A DNA stretch of 64,000 bases from Methanonatronarchaeales archaeon (GCA_018263395.1 JAANXF010000014.1:30286-94285); one strand, 5' to 3'. Positions 7,391 through 16,926 are shown, numbered from the stretch's first letter. A program made the numbers and translations. Notes: generated by a model not told the origin, from the letters alone.

Positions 7391-9058
7391 CTAGGCGTGG
7401 GCGTAGCAGAAGACCGGAGGTGAGACCTCGTCGAGGCGGCAGAAGCCGTAGCGTTCGAACTGGACTATATCTCCGACTTTCAGGTCCGCCGCGGCCGGCT
7501 CCAGGGCTCCCGAGTCGTCTCCGTCCGGCTTGAGGACGCGGGTCTCCGGCGAGTCGGCAGGCAGCCACTGGAGGATGGGCACGCCGTCCTTCAAGATGGA
7601 TAGGTCGTTCCCGACGTAATTCGCCCTCAGGGGGTCGGTCGACGTGACCTCCAGGTTGTAGAGGTCCTTGAGCCGGAGCCGGTCTCCGACCGACAGGTCG
7701 TCGGCGTCTCCGGAGGGCACGACGAGGACCGGGTCCTCGGACACTTCTATCTCCCGGGTACCCCTCTCAGGGTGGTCGGGGTGGAGGGGCGGAGTCGCCT
7801 CGAAGCCGGGTCCCTCCACCCTCAGTGTGGCGGGTCCGGGCACGAAGAAGTAGCGGTCCGACCCGTCGTCAACCAGCTTGCGGTTCGCGGCGTACAGGTT
7901 CTTCCAGGAGAACTCGGCGTCGTTTTCGGAGAGACCGTGGCTCAGCACGGTCTCCCGAACGGCCTTTGGCCTTATTCCCCGCCTCCCGATCGCGCGCAGG
8001 GTTCCGAGCTCGATGTCGTCCCAGCCCCCGTATTGGCCGTCGTCTATTCTCGTCCTTATCTCGGAGGTGCTCAGCACGACTCCCCCGACGTGGAGGTGCC
8101 CGTGGTGGACGTACTCCGGCGGCTCCCATCCGAGGTGCTCATAGATGAACAGCTGCCTCCTGGTGTTGGCGAGGTGGTCCTTTCCGCGTATTACGTGGGT
8201 CACGCCGAGCAGGTGGTCGTCCACCGCGACGGAGAGGTTCATCAGGGGGTACACCCTGGCGTCCACGCGAGGGTGTGGGGCCTCGCTGATGCGCATCGCC
8301 GGGAAGTCACGGAGGGCCGGGTCGGGGTGCTCGACGTCCGTCCTGACCCGCACTGCGGCCTCTCCCTCCCCATAGTCATCGAACATCCTCTCGAACCTCT
8401 CACGGTTTTTATCCACGGGTAGGGGTCGGCAGGGGCACTCCTCTGCGGCGTTCCTCAGTTCGTGGAACTCCTCCTCCGGGCAGGTGCAGACATAGGCGCC
8501 CTCGACCTCCACGAGCTTCTCTGCATACTCGTGGTACACCTCTATCCTGTCGCTCTGAAAAACTGTCTTGTCGGGCTCTACGCCGAGCCAGGCAAGGTCC
8601 CCTTCGATCAGCTCGTAGGCCTTCGGGTCCACGCGGGAGGGGTCGGTGTCCTCGAATCGCAGGAACAGTTCGCCGCCGTACCTCTCGGCGTAGTGGTCGT
8701 TCAGGACCGCGGCGCGGGCGTGGCCGAGGTGGAGTGGACCGCTAGGGTTTGGTGCGAACCTCAGCACAGCGGAGGACGTGTCTCCGGGGAGGTCGGGCAG
8801 CTCCCTCTCCTCCCTTTCCCCCTCGAAGAACGAGGGGTCCATCTCGCGGAGGCGCCTGGCCCTATCGTCGGCTGATAGGGAGTTGACCCTCTTCACGGCC
8901 CCCGCGGAGATTCGTCGCGCACCCTCCACGTCGCTCCGGAGCTCCGGGTTCTCTCCGAGGAGGTACCCCATAACGGGTCCCTCTCTGGCCTCGCCGTGCT
9001 CAACGGCGTTCTGCAGGGCGTAGAGGAAGGCCTGTCTCTCGGGCTCCATCGCCTCCAT
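7391..9058 (-). CDS. gltX: Glutamyl-tRNA synthetase, archaeal type
   Basis: The 555-residue enzyme has class I signatures: FAPNPSGPLHLGHARAA with HLGH at 110-113, and VLSTSEI in place of KMSKS. A Cys-rich insertion (CTCPEEEFHELRNAAEECPC) fits a zinc-binding knuckle seen in GluRS. The C-terminal half is the beta-barrel anticodon-binding domain of the archaeal/eukaryotic GluRS-GlnRS branch. In archaea it usually charges both tRNA-Glu and tRNA-Gln, the latter corrected by GatDE; that part is family knowledge. Its ATG lies two bases after the stop of the prenyl synthase gene, so it is the last gene of the isoprenoid block. Confidence 0.95.
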   Translation of the reverse strand: MEAMEPERQAFLYALQNAVEHGEAREGPVMGYLLGENPELRSDVEGARRISAGAVKRVNSLSADDRARRLREMDPSFFEGEREERELPDLPGDTSSAVLRFAPNPSGPLHLGHARAAVLNDHYAERYGGELFLRFEDTDPSRVDPKAYELIEGDLAWLGVEPDKTVFQSDRIEVYHEYAEKLVEVEGAYVCTCPEEEFHELRNAAEECPCRPLPVDKNRERFERMFDDYGEGEAAVRVRTDVEHPDPALRDFPAMRISEAPHPRVDARVYPLMNLSVAVDDHLLGVTHVIRGKDHLANTRRQLFIYEHLGWEPPEYVHHGHLHVGGVVLSTSEIRTRIDDGQYGGWDDIELGTLRAIGRRGIRPKAVRETVLSHGLSENDAEFSWKNLYAANRKLVDDGSDRYFFVPGPATLRVEGPGFEATPPLHPDHPERGTREIEVSEDPVLVVPSGDADDLSVGDRLRLKDLYNLEVTSTDPLRANYVGNDLSILKDGVPILQWLPADSPETRVLKPDGDDSGALEPAAADLKVGDIVQFERYGFCRLDEVSPPVFCYAHA

Positions 9059-9060
9059 CC

Positions 9061-10011
9061 TCAGAAGTTTCGCCTCACCATGTACCCGGATACCTCGAGG
9101 AGCGAGCTTTTCGCCCGGGTTTCCGATAGGCTCTCGAGGGACTCCCTGGCGTCAGAGAGGAGTTCCTCCGCCCTTTCCTCGGCGTAGGCGACGTGTCCGT
9201 CCCTCCTCAGGGCGTCTGTCAGTTCCGGGACCGCATCCCTGTCCCCGGTTTTCGCCCTCTCGAACAGCTCTTCCACGTCGGCGTCTCCGTGTTCCAGTCC
9301 GTGCAGCACTATAAGTGTCAGTTTGCCCTCCGCCAGGTCGCTCCCCCGTGGCTTCCCCAGCTCCTCCTCGTCAGTGGTCAGGTCGAGTACGTCGTCCTTG
9401 ATCTGGAACGCCAGGCCGGACTTTCTGCCGAATTCCTCGAGTGCCTCCACCTCGCCGTCTGTGCCTCCTCCGAGCATACCCCCTACCCCGCACGCGAGGG
9501 CGTGTAGCTCGGCCGTCTTCCTGTCTATCATGGCGAGGTACTCCTCCTCGTCTGAGGGCGTCGACATGTCCATCGCCTGTCCCTCCGTTATCCTGTTGCA
9601 GCCCACGGCCAGCCTTCCGAGGGCCCTGACTACCCTCCTCGAGTCAGAGGCGGAGTTGGCGAGGGTTTCGAATGCCTTTGAGAACAGGAGGTCCGAGGCG
9701 AGGATTGCGGTGTCCTCGTCCCAGCCTACGTGCACCGAGGACACGCCCCTCCTCAGGTGGTCGTTGTCGAATACGTCGTCCTGCACCAGTGAGAAGGTGT
9801 GAACGAGCTCCACAGATGCCGCGGCCTTAAGCGCTCCCTTCGGGTCCCCCCCCACGGCCTCGGAGGCGAGCAGCGTCATGACGGGGCGGTGCCTCTTGCC
9901 TCCGGCCTTCACGAGGTGCGATGCCGCGTCGTAAAGCTCGGCGGGTTCGCCGTCCAGGGCCGACAGGAGCTCGGCGTCGATGTCCCCCCTTCTCTCGTGC
10001 AGGATTTTCAA
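9061..10011 (-). CDS. idsA: Geranylgeranyl/farnesyl diphosphate synthase
   Basis: This 316-residue trans-prenyltransferase has the two Asp-rich motifs, DDVFD at 78-82 and DDVLD at 206-210, and the GGKRHRP entry motif at 38-44. It would condense IPP onto allylic diphosphates to make the C20 (or C15) chain for archaeal ether lipids. The residues just before the first DD are SLVQ, with no bulky aromatic pair, which allows the longer C20 product. The start overlaps the end of RNase J by ATGA, so the two are translationally coupled, and it sits downstream of mvk, ipk and fni in one pathway cluster. Confidence 0.92.
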   Translation of the reverse strand: MKILHERRGDIDAELLSALDGEPAELYDAASHLVKAGGKRHRPVMTLLASEAVGGDPKGALKAAASVELVHTFSLVQDDVFDNDHLRRGVSSVHVGWDEDTAILASDLLFSKAFETLANSASDSRRVVRALGRLAVGCNRITEGQAMDMSTPSDEEEYLAMIDRKTAELHALACGVGGMLGGGTDGEVEALEEFGRKSGLAFQIKDDVLDLTTDEEELGKPRGSDLAEGKLTLIVLHGLEHGDADVEELFERAKTGDRDAVPELTDALRRDGHVAYAEERAEELLSDARESLESLSETRAKSSLLEVSGYMVRRNF

Positions 10012-11345
10012 GAGATTACCATCTCCTGTCCGTTGCGCATCAGGTGGACGTCCTCCCCCATACGGTAACCCATCGATTCGGTGAGGTCGACGAACCCGCT
10101 CATCATATCGAGGGGGGCGTGGGCAGGGAACAGGTGCTGCGGCTGGAGCATCTTTATCATGTCGTACAGGTCCTGTTTCCCGGCGTGTCCAGATACGTGT
10201 ACGTCCTGAAACAGCCTCGCTCCCTTCATCCTGAGCTTTGTCTCCATGGAGTACCTGTTCGCTATAGTGAGCGGGTTGGGTATGCGGCGTGCCGAGAACA
10301 CGACCTGGTCCTCCGGTTCGGCCTCGTACGGAAGCGTCTCGTTGGCTATCCGTGTCAGCGTCGCACCTGGTTCGCCCTGGTGGCCGGTGACTATCAGGAG
10401 GTAGTTTTCTTTCCCGTCCTTCATTACTTTCCGCATGATGTCCTCCCTCGCCTTAGGGTGGCCGTAGATTCCGATGTCCCCGGGCAGGTCGACGATTCCG
10501 AGCTTTTCCGCGGTGGTGATGTACTTGTCCATCGAGCGGCCGAAGAGCAGGGGTCTGCGGTCCATCGCCTCCGCGGCTTCCACGATGCTCTTTATCCTGG
10601 CTACGTGGCTGCTGAAGGTGGTGACCATTACGCCCACGTCCTCGTTCTCCGCCTCGTGGAGCGTCTGGTTCACCATCATTCGGGCCACCGATTCGCTGGG
10701 CGACATGCCCTCGGTCTCGACGTTTACGCACTCGATTACCGCGCATATTACACCCTCCCTGCCTATCTGGCGAAGCCTCTTGAAGTCCGGCGGGTCCTCC
10801 ATCACCGGGTTCCTGTCGAACCGGAAGTCCAGCGCGTAAACGATCGCCCCCTCCGGCGTGTGTATTACCACAGTCGTCGTCTGCGGAATCGAGTGCTTCG
10901 TGTGTACGAATTCCACCACCAGGTCGTCCGACACCTGGTACCTCTTGCCTGGCTCCACCGTCTGCAGCTCGTTCTCGACCTTGAACCGCTTCTCCCAGCT
11001 TATTTTGTCCTTGATGAGTTCCATGGCGAAAGGCGTGGCCATGATGGGCGCGTCGTACCGGTGTGCCAGCTTAGGAACCGCCCCGATGTGGTCCAGGTGG
11101 CCGTGGCTGCAGACTATCGCCTTGACCTCGCCGTCCAGGTCGCCCATAACGGTGTCGTCCGGTATGGCCCCCATCTCTATGAGGTCAAGGCTCTCCATCG
11201 TCTCTGTCCTCGTCTCGCCGTGGATCTGAACCCTGTCGAGGTTAAGACCCATGTCGAGTATTACCACTTCGTCCCCGGCACGAACCGCGGTCATGTTTTT
11301 CCCCACCTCTTCGTATCCTCCTATCGCTTTGATTCCAATCTCCAT
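10008..11345 (-). CDS. rnj: Archaeal RNase J
   Basis: This 445-residue metallo-beta-lactamase/beta-CASP nuclease starts MEIGIKAIGGYEEVGKNMTA, has the metal motif HGHLDH at 81-86, a later HSIPQT beta-CASP motif and a C-terminal SGHAGKQDL with FPAHAP. Archaeal RNase J is a 5'-3' exoribonuclease in the cytoplasm. It sits between fni and the prenyl synthase, an arrangement known in other euryarchaea. The intergenic gap to fni is three bases, so it is part of the operon rather than separately expressed. Confidence 0.93.
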   Translation of the reverse strand: MEIGIKAIGGYEEVGKNMTAVRAGDEVVILDMGLNLDRVQIHGETRTETMESLDLIEMGAIPDDTVMGDLDGEVKAIVCSHGHLDHIGAVPKLAHRYDAPIMATPFAMELIKDKISWEKRFKVENELQTVEPGKRYQVSDDLVVEFVHTKHSIPQTTTVVIHTPEGAIVYALDFRFDRNPVMEDPPDFKRLRQIGREGVICAVIECVNVETEGMSPSESVARMMVNQTLHEAENEDVGVMVTTFSSHVARIKSIVEAAEAMDRRPLLFGRSMDKYITTAEKLGIVDLPGDIGIYGHPKAREDIMRKVMKDGKENYLLIVTGHQGEPGATLTRIANETLPYEAEPEDQVVFSARRIPNPLTIANRYSMETKLRMKGARLFQDVHVSGHAGKQDLYDMIKMLQPQHLFPAHAPLDMMSGFVDLTESMGYRMGEDVHLMRNGQEMVIS

Positions 11346-11348
11346 AGA

Positions 11349-12428
11349 CTACCTCCTCGAGAGCATCTCGATTTCGAACCCCCTCTGTTCGAGGGCCCGT
11401 GCAGTTTTTCCCGTGACTGTGAGTGGCGCAGACTTCAACTCGTCGACGTCTCCGCTTCCCGTAAGGAACATGGCGGCCCTGAGCCCCGATCCCCACCGCT
11501 GGAGCGTCCTCTCGACGTCCTCTCCTCCCCTGCTGGCGGGCCCGAGGAAGGGAAGCGCCGCACCCGCGACGTCAGAACCGAGGGCGAGGGACTTGGCCGC
11601 GTCGAGGCCGCTTCTCACGCCTCCGCTGGCCATCACCTCTGCACCGGAGCCGGAGCACTCGACGATGGACTGAACCGTCGGGATTCCCCACTCCCTGAAC
11701 ACCTCCCCGAGGTGGGTCCCGGTCTCCTCGTCGCGGCCTCTGACACGGTGGAGCTCCACCGCGGACCAGCTGGTTCCGCCGAGGCCCGACACGTCGATGG
11801 CCTCCACCCCTGCCTCCACTAGGCGCCCCGCCGTCTCACGCGATATACCGGCACCCGTCTCCTTTACGAGGACCGGCACGGAGAGCCCCGAGCAGAGCTC
11901 CTCCAGGCCCTCAAGTAGCCCGGCGGCGGCCGTGTCGCCCTCCGGCTGAACCGCCTCCTGCGTGAAGTTGAGGTGTACCGCCAGTCCCCCTGCGCCTATC
12001 ATATCGACCGCCCTCTCGGCTTCGTCGATGCCGTAGTCCTCGGCGAGCTGGGCGCCTCCCACGTTCGCTATCCTGAGCACGTCGGGCGCCTCCTCCCGGA
12101 CGACCGAGTACGTGGAGACGAGGTCCGTCTCCTCCAGGCCGGCCCTCTGGCTACCGATGCCTAGGGCCACGCCGACGGATTGAGCCGCCCTGGCGAGGTT
12201 CCTGTTTATCGCCTCGGCCCTTTCGTGTCCTCCGGTCATGGCGGCGATTACGAGGGGCATGGACAGTTCGTGGTTCAGGAAGGACCAGCTCGGGTCCACG
12301 TCCGACATGTCGAGTTCGGGGAGTGCCTCGTGCACCAGCCTCACGTCCTCGAAACCGGTGGACGCCCGGGCCTCGACCTCGTCCCGGAGGCATATCTCGA
12401 TGTGCTCGAGCTTCCGCTCGTCTATCAA
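11349..12428 (-). CDS. fni: Isopentenyl-diphosphate isomerase, type 2 (FMN)
   Basis: The protein is 359 residues long. TIM-barrel features of the type 2 enzyme are visible: MPLVIAAMTGGHE near residues 52-65, then LGIGSQR, RIANVGGAQL, HLNFTQEAVQPEGD, VLVKETGAGIS and a phosphate-binding MASGGVRSGLDAAKSLALG. The enzyme interconverts IPP and DMAPP using reduced FMN. It follows ipk with an ATGA-type overlap (12425-12428) and precedes RNase J. In the archaeal pathway it supplies the DMAPP primer used by the prenyl synthase two genes downstream. Confidence 0.95.
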   Translation of the reverse strand: MIDERKLEHIEICLRDEVEARASTGFEDVRLVHEALPELDMSDVDPSWSFLNHELSMPLVIAAMTGGHERAEAINRNLARAAQSVGVALGIGSQRAGLEETDLVSTYSVVREEAPDVLRIANVGGAQLAEDYGIDEAERAVDMIGAGGLAVHLNFTQEAVQPEGDTAAAGLLEGLEELCSGLSVPVLVKETGAGISRETAGRLVEAGVEAIDVSGLGGTSWSAVELHRVRGRDEETGTHLGEVFREWGIPTVQSIVECSGSGAEVMASGGVRSGLDAAKSLALGSDVAGAALPFLGPASRGGEDVERTLQRWGSGLRAAMFLTGSGDVDELKSAPLTVTGKTARALEQRGFEIEMLSRR

Positions 12429-13156
12429 GGCGAGACCTCCGTCCCTATCCTCTCGCCCTTGAGAAACCTTTCTACGTTCCCGGGGACCGAGGCGTTGAAG
12501 ACGAATCCGCTTAGGCCGAGACGCATCAGTGAGCGCACCTTGTTCTCCATTCCGCCGGTTGCATCAATCCCGCTCCCCCCGTAAAACTCTATCTCATCGA
12601 TCGAGGACCCGTCCACGAAGTCTATCACCTCTCCATCGGCGTTCAGTACCCCGTCCACGTCCGTTCCAAAACCCACGGATGACGCATCGAACCTCTCTGC
12701 GAGCTGCGCGAGCACCTCATCGCCCGAGACGACGGTAACGTCCCCCTCCGATACGACGACGTCCCCATGCAGGACGGGCATTACGCCGCTCTCCAGCATG
12801 CGGTTCACTGCACCCAGAAACATCTCCTCGATTCGGCCCCCCTTGGCGAGGCAGCAGCTGAGGGGCCTGACGGGCAGAGCAGGGACCCTCTGCTCGACCA
12901 GGGCACCCACGAGCAGCTGGGTCAGTTCGGAGACCGCCCTGTGGGTAACTGACGCCCCCAGCAACCTGTCCTCGGGGCCCCCTGACAGGTATTCGTCCAC
13001 GTGCGGGTGACCGAAGGAGCCGGCGCCGTGTACCAGTACTAGGTCCTCGGGCCCCGCCGCGAGCTCTCCCGCGACTCTCGCGGTGGCCCCACGCCTGAGC
13101 GCCTCCTTCCCCTCCTTGTCCGTAAGGACGCTTCCACCGATTTTCAGGACCCTCAC
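12425..13156 (-). CDS. ipk: Isopentenyl phosphate kinase
   Basis: This 243-residue amino-acid-kinase-fold protein begins VRVLKIGGSVLTDK, the nucleotide-binding Gly-rich loop with its Lys, then LVHGAGSFGHPH, whose His is the phosphate-binding residue typical of IPK, and VVSGDEVLAQLAE. It phosphorylates isopentenyl phosphate to IPP in the modified archaeal mevalonate pathway. The GTG start at 13156 overlaps the mvk stop (GTGA). A longer frame extends upstream into mvk but its residues lack any family similarity. Confidence 0.93.
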   Translation of the reverse strand: MRVLKIGGSVLTDKEGKEALRRGATARVAGELAAGPEDLVLVHGAGSFGHPHVDEYLSGGPEDRLLGASVTHRAVSELTQLLVGALVEQRVPALPVRPLSCCLAKGGRIEEMFLGAVNRMLESGVMPVLHGDVVVSEGDVTVVSGDEVLAQLAERFDASSVGFGTDVDGVLNADGEVIDFVDGSSIDEIEFYGGSGIDATGGMENKVRSLMRLGLSGFVFNASVPGNVERFLKGERIGTEVSP

Positions 13157-14082
13157 CCCGAAACCACCCCCTGCCGGTCCAGCGAGAGGGGCAGGGCCTC
13201 CCCGCCCGCCTCCTCGATTGCCGACTCGATTGAGCGGCCGGAGCCGAGGGCAACTATGCATCCTCCTCCGCCCGCACCTGTAATTTTTGCACCGCTCGCC
13301 CCTCCGGTTCTGGCGGAGTGAACCATGGAGGAGAGACGCGGAGTCGAGACGCCGAGGGCCTCGAGGAGCCCGTGGTTGACGTCCATGAGCACTCCGACGC
13401 TCTCGGTGTCGCCTGATTCCAGCGCCTCCAGGCCATCCCGGGACACCTCTCCAATCGTCTTTATTACGTGCCTGACGGAAGGAAATCTCTCACTCATATC
13501 CCCCACCATCTCGACGAGTTCCCCCGTGGCACCGGTTTCACCCGTGTCGCCTGCGACGAGGTCGAGGGATCCCGTGTCGACCTGCTCGAACCTGTTCCTG
13601 CCGGTCTCCACGACGTTGACTCCGCCCATCGTGGAAACGTAGGTATCGGTGGGGCTGGCCGACCCCTGAACGTCCCTCTCCACGCCGTGTGCCAGGGAGG
13701 CGATTTCCTCCCGGGACAGCTCGAGACCGGCGTGCCTCGAGGCTGCGTGAATAGTCGCCACCGTCACGGCGGCGCTGCTCCCGAGGCCGGAGCCCACCGG
13801 GATGTCGGAATCCGTCGTGACGTTCAACCCCCTGGCCCCGGCGCTTTTCGCGGCCCCGAACACGTACCTGAGGAAGGGGTCGACCCCTTCCAGGTCCCCG
13901 TCGTGGTCGATGGTCGCCGTCGAGTCGAGGTTACGGGCCTCGACGCGAATCCGGGAGTCGCCCCGCTCCTCCAACTGCACCCGTGCCCGTAGGTCCACGG
14001 CCGCGGCAACCGCGGGCTCCCCGTACACGACGGCGTGTTCGCCGAAGAGGTACACCTTCGCGGGGGCGGAGCTCTGAATCAT
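13153..14082 (-). CDS. mvk: Mevalonate kinase
   Basis: The protein has 309 residues and belongs to the GHMP kinases. It starts with SAPAKVYLFGEHAVVYGEPA (substrate loop), carries the ATP-binding PVGSGLGSSAA motif at about 97-107, a SPTDTYVST strand and the C-terminal KITGAGGGGC motif. It makes mevalonate-5-phosphate, the first committed phosphorylation toward isoprenoids. The start overlaps the MEMO gene by ATGA and the end overlaps ipk by four bases, so expression is tightly linked. Confidence 0.95.
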   Translation of the reverse strand: MIQSSAPAKVYLFGEHAVVYGEPAVAAAVDLRARVQLEERGDSRIRVEARNLDSTATIDHDGDLEGVDPFLRYVFGAAKSAGARGLNVTTDSDIPVGSGLGSSAAVTVATIHAASRHAGLELSREEIASLAHGVERDVQGSASPTDTYVSTMGGVNVVETGRNRFEQVDTGSLDLVAGDTGETGATGELVEMVGDMSERFPSVRHVIKTIGEVSRDGLEALESGDTESVGVLMDVNHGLLEALGVSTPRLSSMVHSARTGGASGAKITGAGGGGCIVALGSGRSIESAIEEAGGEALPLSLDRQGVVSG

Positions 14083-14837
14083 GTGAAGCTCACCGAACAG
14101 TACCCGACTACGCTGGAATCGTCGCCAGTAACCGCCTCGCTGGTCGAATAACCCAGTAAACTGGGCTCTAGTTCACTCCTCAGTGCGAGCTCGACCGCGA
14201 CGGCCACGGGGCCGTAGCCGCAGAAGGAGCCCGTCGAGGCCTCCCCGTACAGCCCCGCCTCGTCGAGTTCCAGTATCCTCTCGATAAATCGTTCGTCGCG
14301 CTCCCGGGCCACGCTCAGGGGGGCGTGGTGCGTAAGGTCGCTGCTGACGAGTACGCCCACGCTGTCGAAGTGGGGCTCCAGTTCCTCGGCCACGACCCTG
14401 GCCGCCTCCGGCCCCTGGTCCCTCATGCATACCGGGACTATGGATAACCCGTCGTGGAGAACCTGCAGAATCGGAAGCAGCACCTCAAGGGAGTGCTCCC
14501 GGGAGTGCGACGACTCGTCGACCGGGATGTCGATATCCCTTACCAGCTTCCTGTTAACCGGCACCCTGCCCAGAGGCGTGGACCAGTCCTGATCCGAGAG
14601 AGCGATGGCCTTCCCCACGCCGGTGTGGTTGGGGCCGACGAGCACGTAGGTTTTGAACTCGTCGACTGCGCCGCAGGATTCCGCGGCCAGGGAGCCGCTG
14701 TAGGGATACCCTGCGTGGGGGGCTATGGCGGCTCTCGCATCTCCCCTGCCCCGCTCCTCGATTAGGCCGTTTACTGTTTTCAGCAGTTCGTCCGGGTCCC
14801 CGGGGTAGAAGGCGCCCGCCGCCGCAGTGCGCCTCAA
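14079..14837 (-). CDS. MEMO family protein
   Basis: This 252-residue protein opens RTAAAGAFYPGDPDELLKTV and continues with IAPHAGYPYSG, LVGPNHTG, REHSLEVLLP and SSDLTHHAP; the conserved His and Asp residues resemble the metal site of class III extradiol dioxygenases. MEMO proteins are widespread in archaea and almost always next to mevalonate pathway genes, but their reaction is not established. The gene overlaps mvk by four bases and lies 57 bp after rpsB. Confidence 0.93.
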   Translation of the reverse strand: MRRTAAAGAFYPGDPDELLKTVNGLIEERGRGDARAAIAPHAGYPYSGSLAAESCGAVDEFKTYVLVGPNHTGVGKAIALSDQDWSTPLGRVPVNRKLVRDIDIPVDESSHSREHSLEVLLPILQVLHDGLSIVPVCMRDQGPEAARVVAEELEPHFDSVGVLVSSDLTHHAPLSVARERDERFIERILELDEAGLYGEASTGSFCGYGPVAVAVELALRSELEPSLLGYSTSEAVTGDDSSVVGYCSVSFT

Positions 14838-14894
14838 TGCTTCTCCCTGCCCGACCGCGTCGCCGGCTCCTGTTCAGGGGTCATCTGCCTGTAC

Positions 14895-15503
14895 CTACAG
14901 TTCTTCCTCGAAGTCCTCCACTCCGAAGTTGAACTCGGCGTCCTCGGGGAGGCGACCCTGGTGCCTGGCCGTCTCTCTGGCCAGCGCCCAGTACACCGTG
15001 GCGAGTGCCCTGCGGCCCTTGTTGTTAACCGGGATGACGAGGTCCACCTCCGAAACCTCGTTGTTGCTGTCGCACAGCGCGATTACCGGTATACCCACCT
15101 GCGTGGCCTCCTCGATGGCCTGCTGGTCACCCATGGGGTCCGTGGCCACCAGTACCTCGGGCTCGAGGTATCCGTCGAGCTCCGGGTTGGTCATCGTTCC
15201 GGGGACGAACCTCCCCACCCTGCTCTCCCCGCCGACTATACGGGCGAAGAGCTTGGCCGGCTCGTGGCCGTACTGCCTCGAACTCACGACGAGTACGTTC
15301 TCGGGGTCGTAGCGGGCCAGAATCTCGGCCGCCACCCTGATCCTCTCGTCCGTCCTGTTCAGGTCTATTATGTACAGGCCGTCGTTTCTGACCCTCTCGA
15401 TGAAGGGTTCCATCCCCTTCGTCTTGTGCTGGGTCCCCAGCTGTACCGCCGCCGCCTGGTACTCCTCCAAAGGCAACAGGTGCTCCTCCGTACTCACAGA
15501 CAT
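14895..15503 (-). CDS. rps2: 30S ribosomal protein S2
   Basis: This 202-residue archaeal uS2 contains QLGTQHKTKGMEPFI, YIIDLNRTDERI, VSSRQYGHEPA, FVPGTMTNPEL, EVLVATDPMGDQQAI and IPVIALCDSNNEVSEVDLVIPVNNKGRRAL. The protein is strongly acidic at both ends. It lies 15 bp after enolase and ends the ribosomal/RNA polymerase part of the block, an order common in euryarchaea. Confidence 0.96.
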   Translation of the reverse strand: MSVSTEEHLLPLEEYQAAAVQLGTQHKTKGMEPFIERVRNDGLYIIDLNRTDERIRVAAEILARYDPENVLVVSSRQYGHEPAKLFARIVGGESRVGRFVPGTMTNPELDGYLEPEVLVATDPMGDQQAIEEATQVGIPVIALCDSNNEVSEVDLVIPVNNKGRRALATVYWALARETARHQGRLPEDAEFNFGVEDFEEEL

Positions 15504-15518
15504 GTATATTTCCTCACC

Positions 15519-16709
15519 TCAAATCATCTCCTCTATTCTGAGAAGTTCGTTCAGTTTTGAGACCCTCTCACCGCCCACGATGCCGCACTTTATGAACGGC
15601 GAACCGAGGGCGGTCGCGACGTGGGACAGGTACGCGTCGGAGGTCTCGCCCGACCGGTGGGAGACCACGATTCCGTAACCGTTGTCTTGAGCCGTTTCAA
15701 CCGCCATCCAGGTTCCGGTAAGGGTCCCCACTTGGTTCGGCTTGATGAGTACCGCATCGGCGGCGTCGAGTTCGACTCCCAGCTCAATCCTTCCGGCGTT
15801 GGTTACGAACAGGTCGTCGCCGCAGACCGTGGCGTCGACGCGGGAGGAGAGCTCTGCAAAGCCCTCGAAGTCCTCCTCCTCCAGCGGGTCCTCCACGTAG
15901 ATCAGGTCGAAGTCATCGCAGAGGGACTCCACGTATTCCATCTGGGCCCCCTTGTCCCGCTTTCCGTCGCTGTAGACGTAATCGGAGCCGTCGTAGAGCT
16001 CTGACGCCGCGAAGTCCAGACCCATTCCGAGCCGGACGTCCAGCCGCGCCTCCACCTCGTCGCACACGTCGCGAATTACTTCGAGTATATCCGGTGCGTC
16101 GAGGGTGGATATCCAGGCACCCTCGTCGCCCCTGCCTCCGGCCAAGCCGCCCAGCTGTTCCAGCCTCCTGCCGGTCAGGCGGTGAACCTCCGCGTTTGCC
16201 AGCACAGCGCCCCGCGCCGAATCGGCCTCCTCCGCCGCCACGAGGAACTCCTGTATGTCTGTCCCGGCCCCGGCGTGGCTCCCTCCGCCCACCACGTTTC
16301 CGAGGGGGAACGGCACCCTCTTGGCGTACAGTCCTCCCAGGTACTCGAAGAGCGGGAGACCTCTTTCCGATGCGGCGGCCTTTGCAGTTGCCAGCGATAC
16401 CGCAACCGCACCGTTTCCGCCGACGTCTCCGAAGCCGTTTCCGCCGACGTCCTGCAGCGCCGTGTCGACGAGGTCCTGGTGGCCCGCGTTCACTCCGACG
16501 AGCTCCGATTCGACCTTTTCCCGAACGGCCTCCACGCTCTCCTCTGCCGAACCGTTTCTGAACGGCGTTACCTCGTTACTGCCCGTGGAAGCTCCGCTCG
16601 GAGCCGAAGCCCTTCCGAATCCCTCGCGGGTGTACACCTCCGCCTCGACGGTCCGGTCCCCCCTGCTGTCCAGAATCGTGCGGGCTTCGACCCGTTCTAT
16701 TACGCCCAT
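15519..16709 (-). CDS. eno: Enolase
   Basis: The protein is 396 residues long, somewhat shorter than the usual 410-430. It shows ILDSRGDRTVEAEV, the SGASTGSNE loop, EDPLEEEDFEGF and GDDLFVTN metal and substrate residues, the catalytic Lys in LIKPNQVGT, and SHRSGETSD near the end. It dehydrates 2-phosphoglycerate to phosphoenolpyruvate in glycolysis or gluconeogenesis. The ATG overlaps the rpoK stop by one base (TGATG), so translation is coupled. Enolase in this ribosomal operon is conserved across euryarchaea. Confidence 0.96.
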   Translation of the reverse strand: MGVIERVEARTILDSRGDRTVEAEVYTREGFGRASAPSGASTGSNEVTPFRNGSAEESVEAVREKVESELVGVNAGHQDLVDTALQDVGGNGFGDVGGNGAVAVSLATAKAAASERGLPLFEYLGGLYAKRVPFPLGNVVGGGSHAGAGTDIQEFLVAAEEADSARGAVLANAEVHRLTGRRLEQLGGLAGGRGDEGAWISTLDAPDILEVIRDVCDEVEARLDVRLGMGLDFAASELYDGSDYVYSDGKRDKGAQMEYVESLCDDFDLIYVEDPLEEEDFEGFAELSSRVDATVCGDDLFVTNAGRIELGVELDAADAVLIKPNQVGTLTGTWMAVETAQDNGYGIVVSHRSGETSDAYLSHVATALGSPFIKCGIVGGERVSKLNELLRIEEMI

Positions 16710-16918
16710 CAGACCTTCGGGAACCGGGGTAACCCTCTTTTCTCGCTTCTCTTCACGGTGAGGGGCAGTTCGTCTGCCTCCAGCTCCCTCTTGGCGATGT
16801 CGATGGCCTCGTCACGGGCGGAGGCCTCCACCATCAGGGGTGCGCCGAGCGACACCTGAAGCGCCCTGGCCCCTATCAGGCGGGCCTTTTCGTACCTCGT
16901 GTAATTTTCTTCGGTCAC
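16709..16918 (-). CDS. rpoK: RNA polymerase subunit RpoK (Rpb6/omega)
   Basis: The 69-residue protein contains YTRYEKARLIGARALQVSLG, the signature of archaeal RpoK and eukaryotic Rpb6, followed by a DEAIDIAKRELEADELPLTV helix-strand. It stabilises the clamp side of RNA polymerase. It lies eight bases after rpoN and is coupled to enolase by a one-base overlap. Confidence 0.95.
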   Translation of the reverse strand: MTEENYTRYEKARLIGARALQVSLGAPLMVEASARDEAIDIAKRELEADELPLTVKRSEKRGLPRFPKV

Positions 16919-16926
16919 GTTTCACC

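Noticed and set aside
9921..11822. Very long plus-strand ORF (633 codons) opposite RNase J and fni
   Set aside because: It is antisense to clear genes, its composition (Arg, Val, His and Leu-rich) follows from the GC-rich codons of those genes, and it shows no motif. The long ORFs opposite trkH (24482-25819) and amt (62545-63795) were rejected for the same reason.
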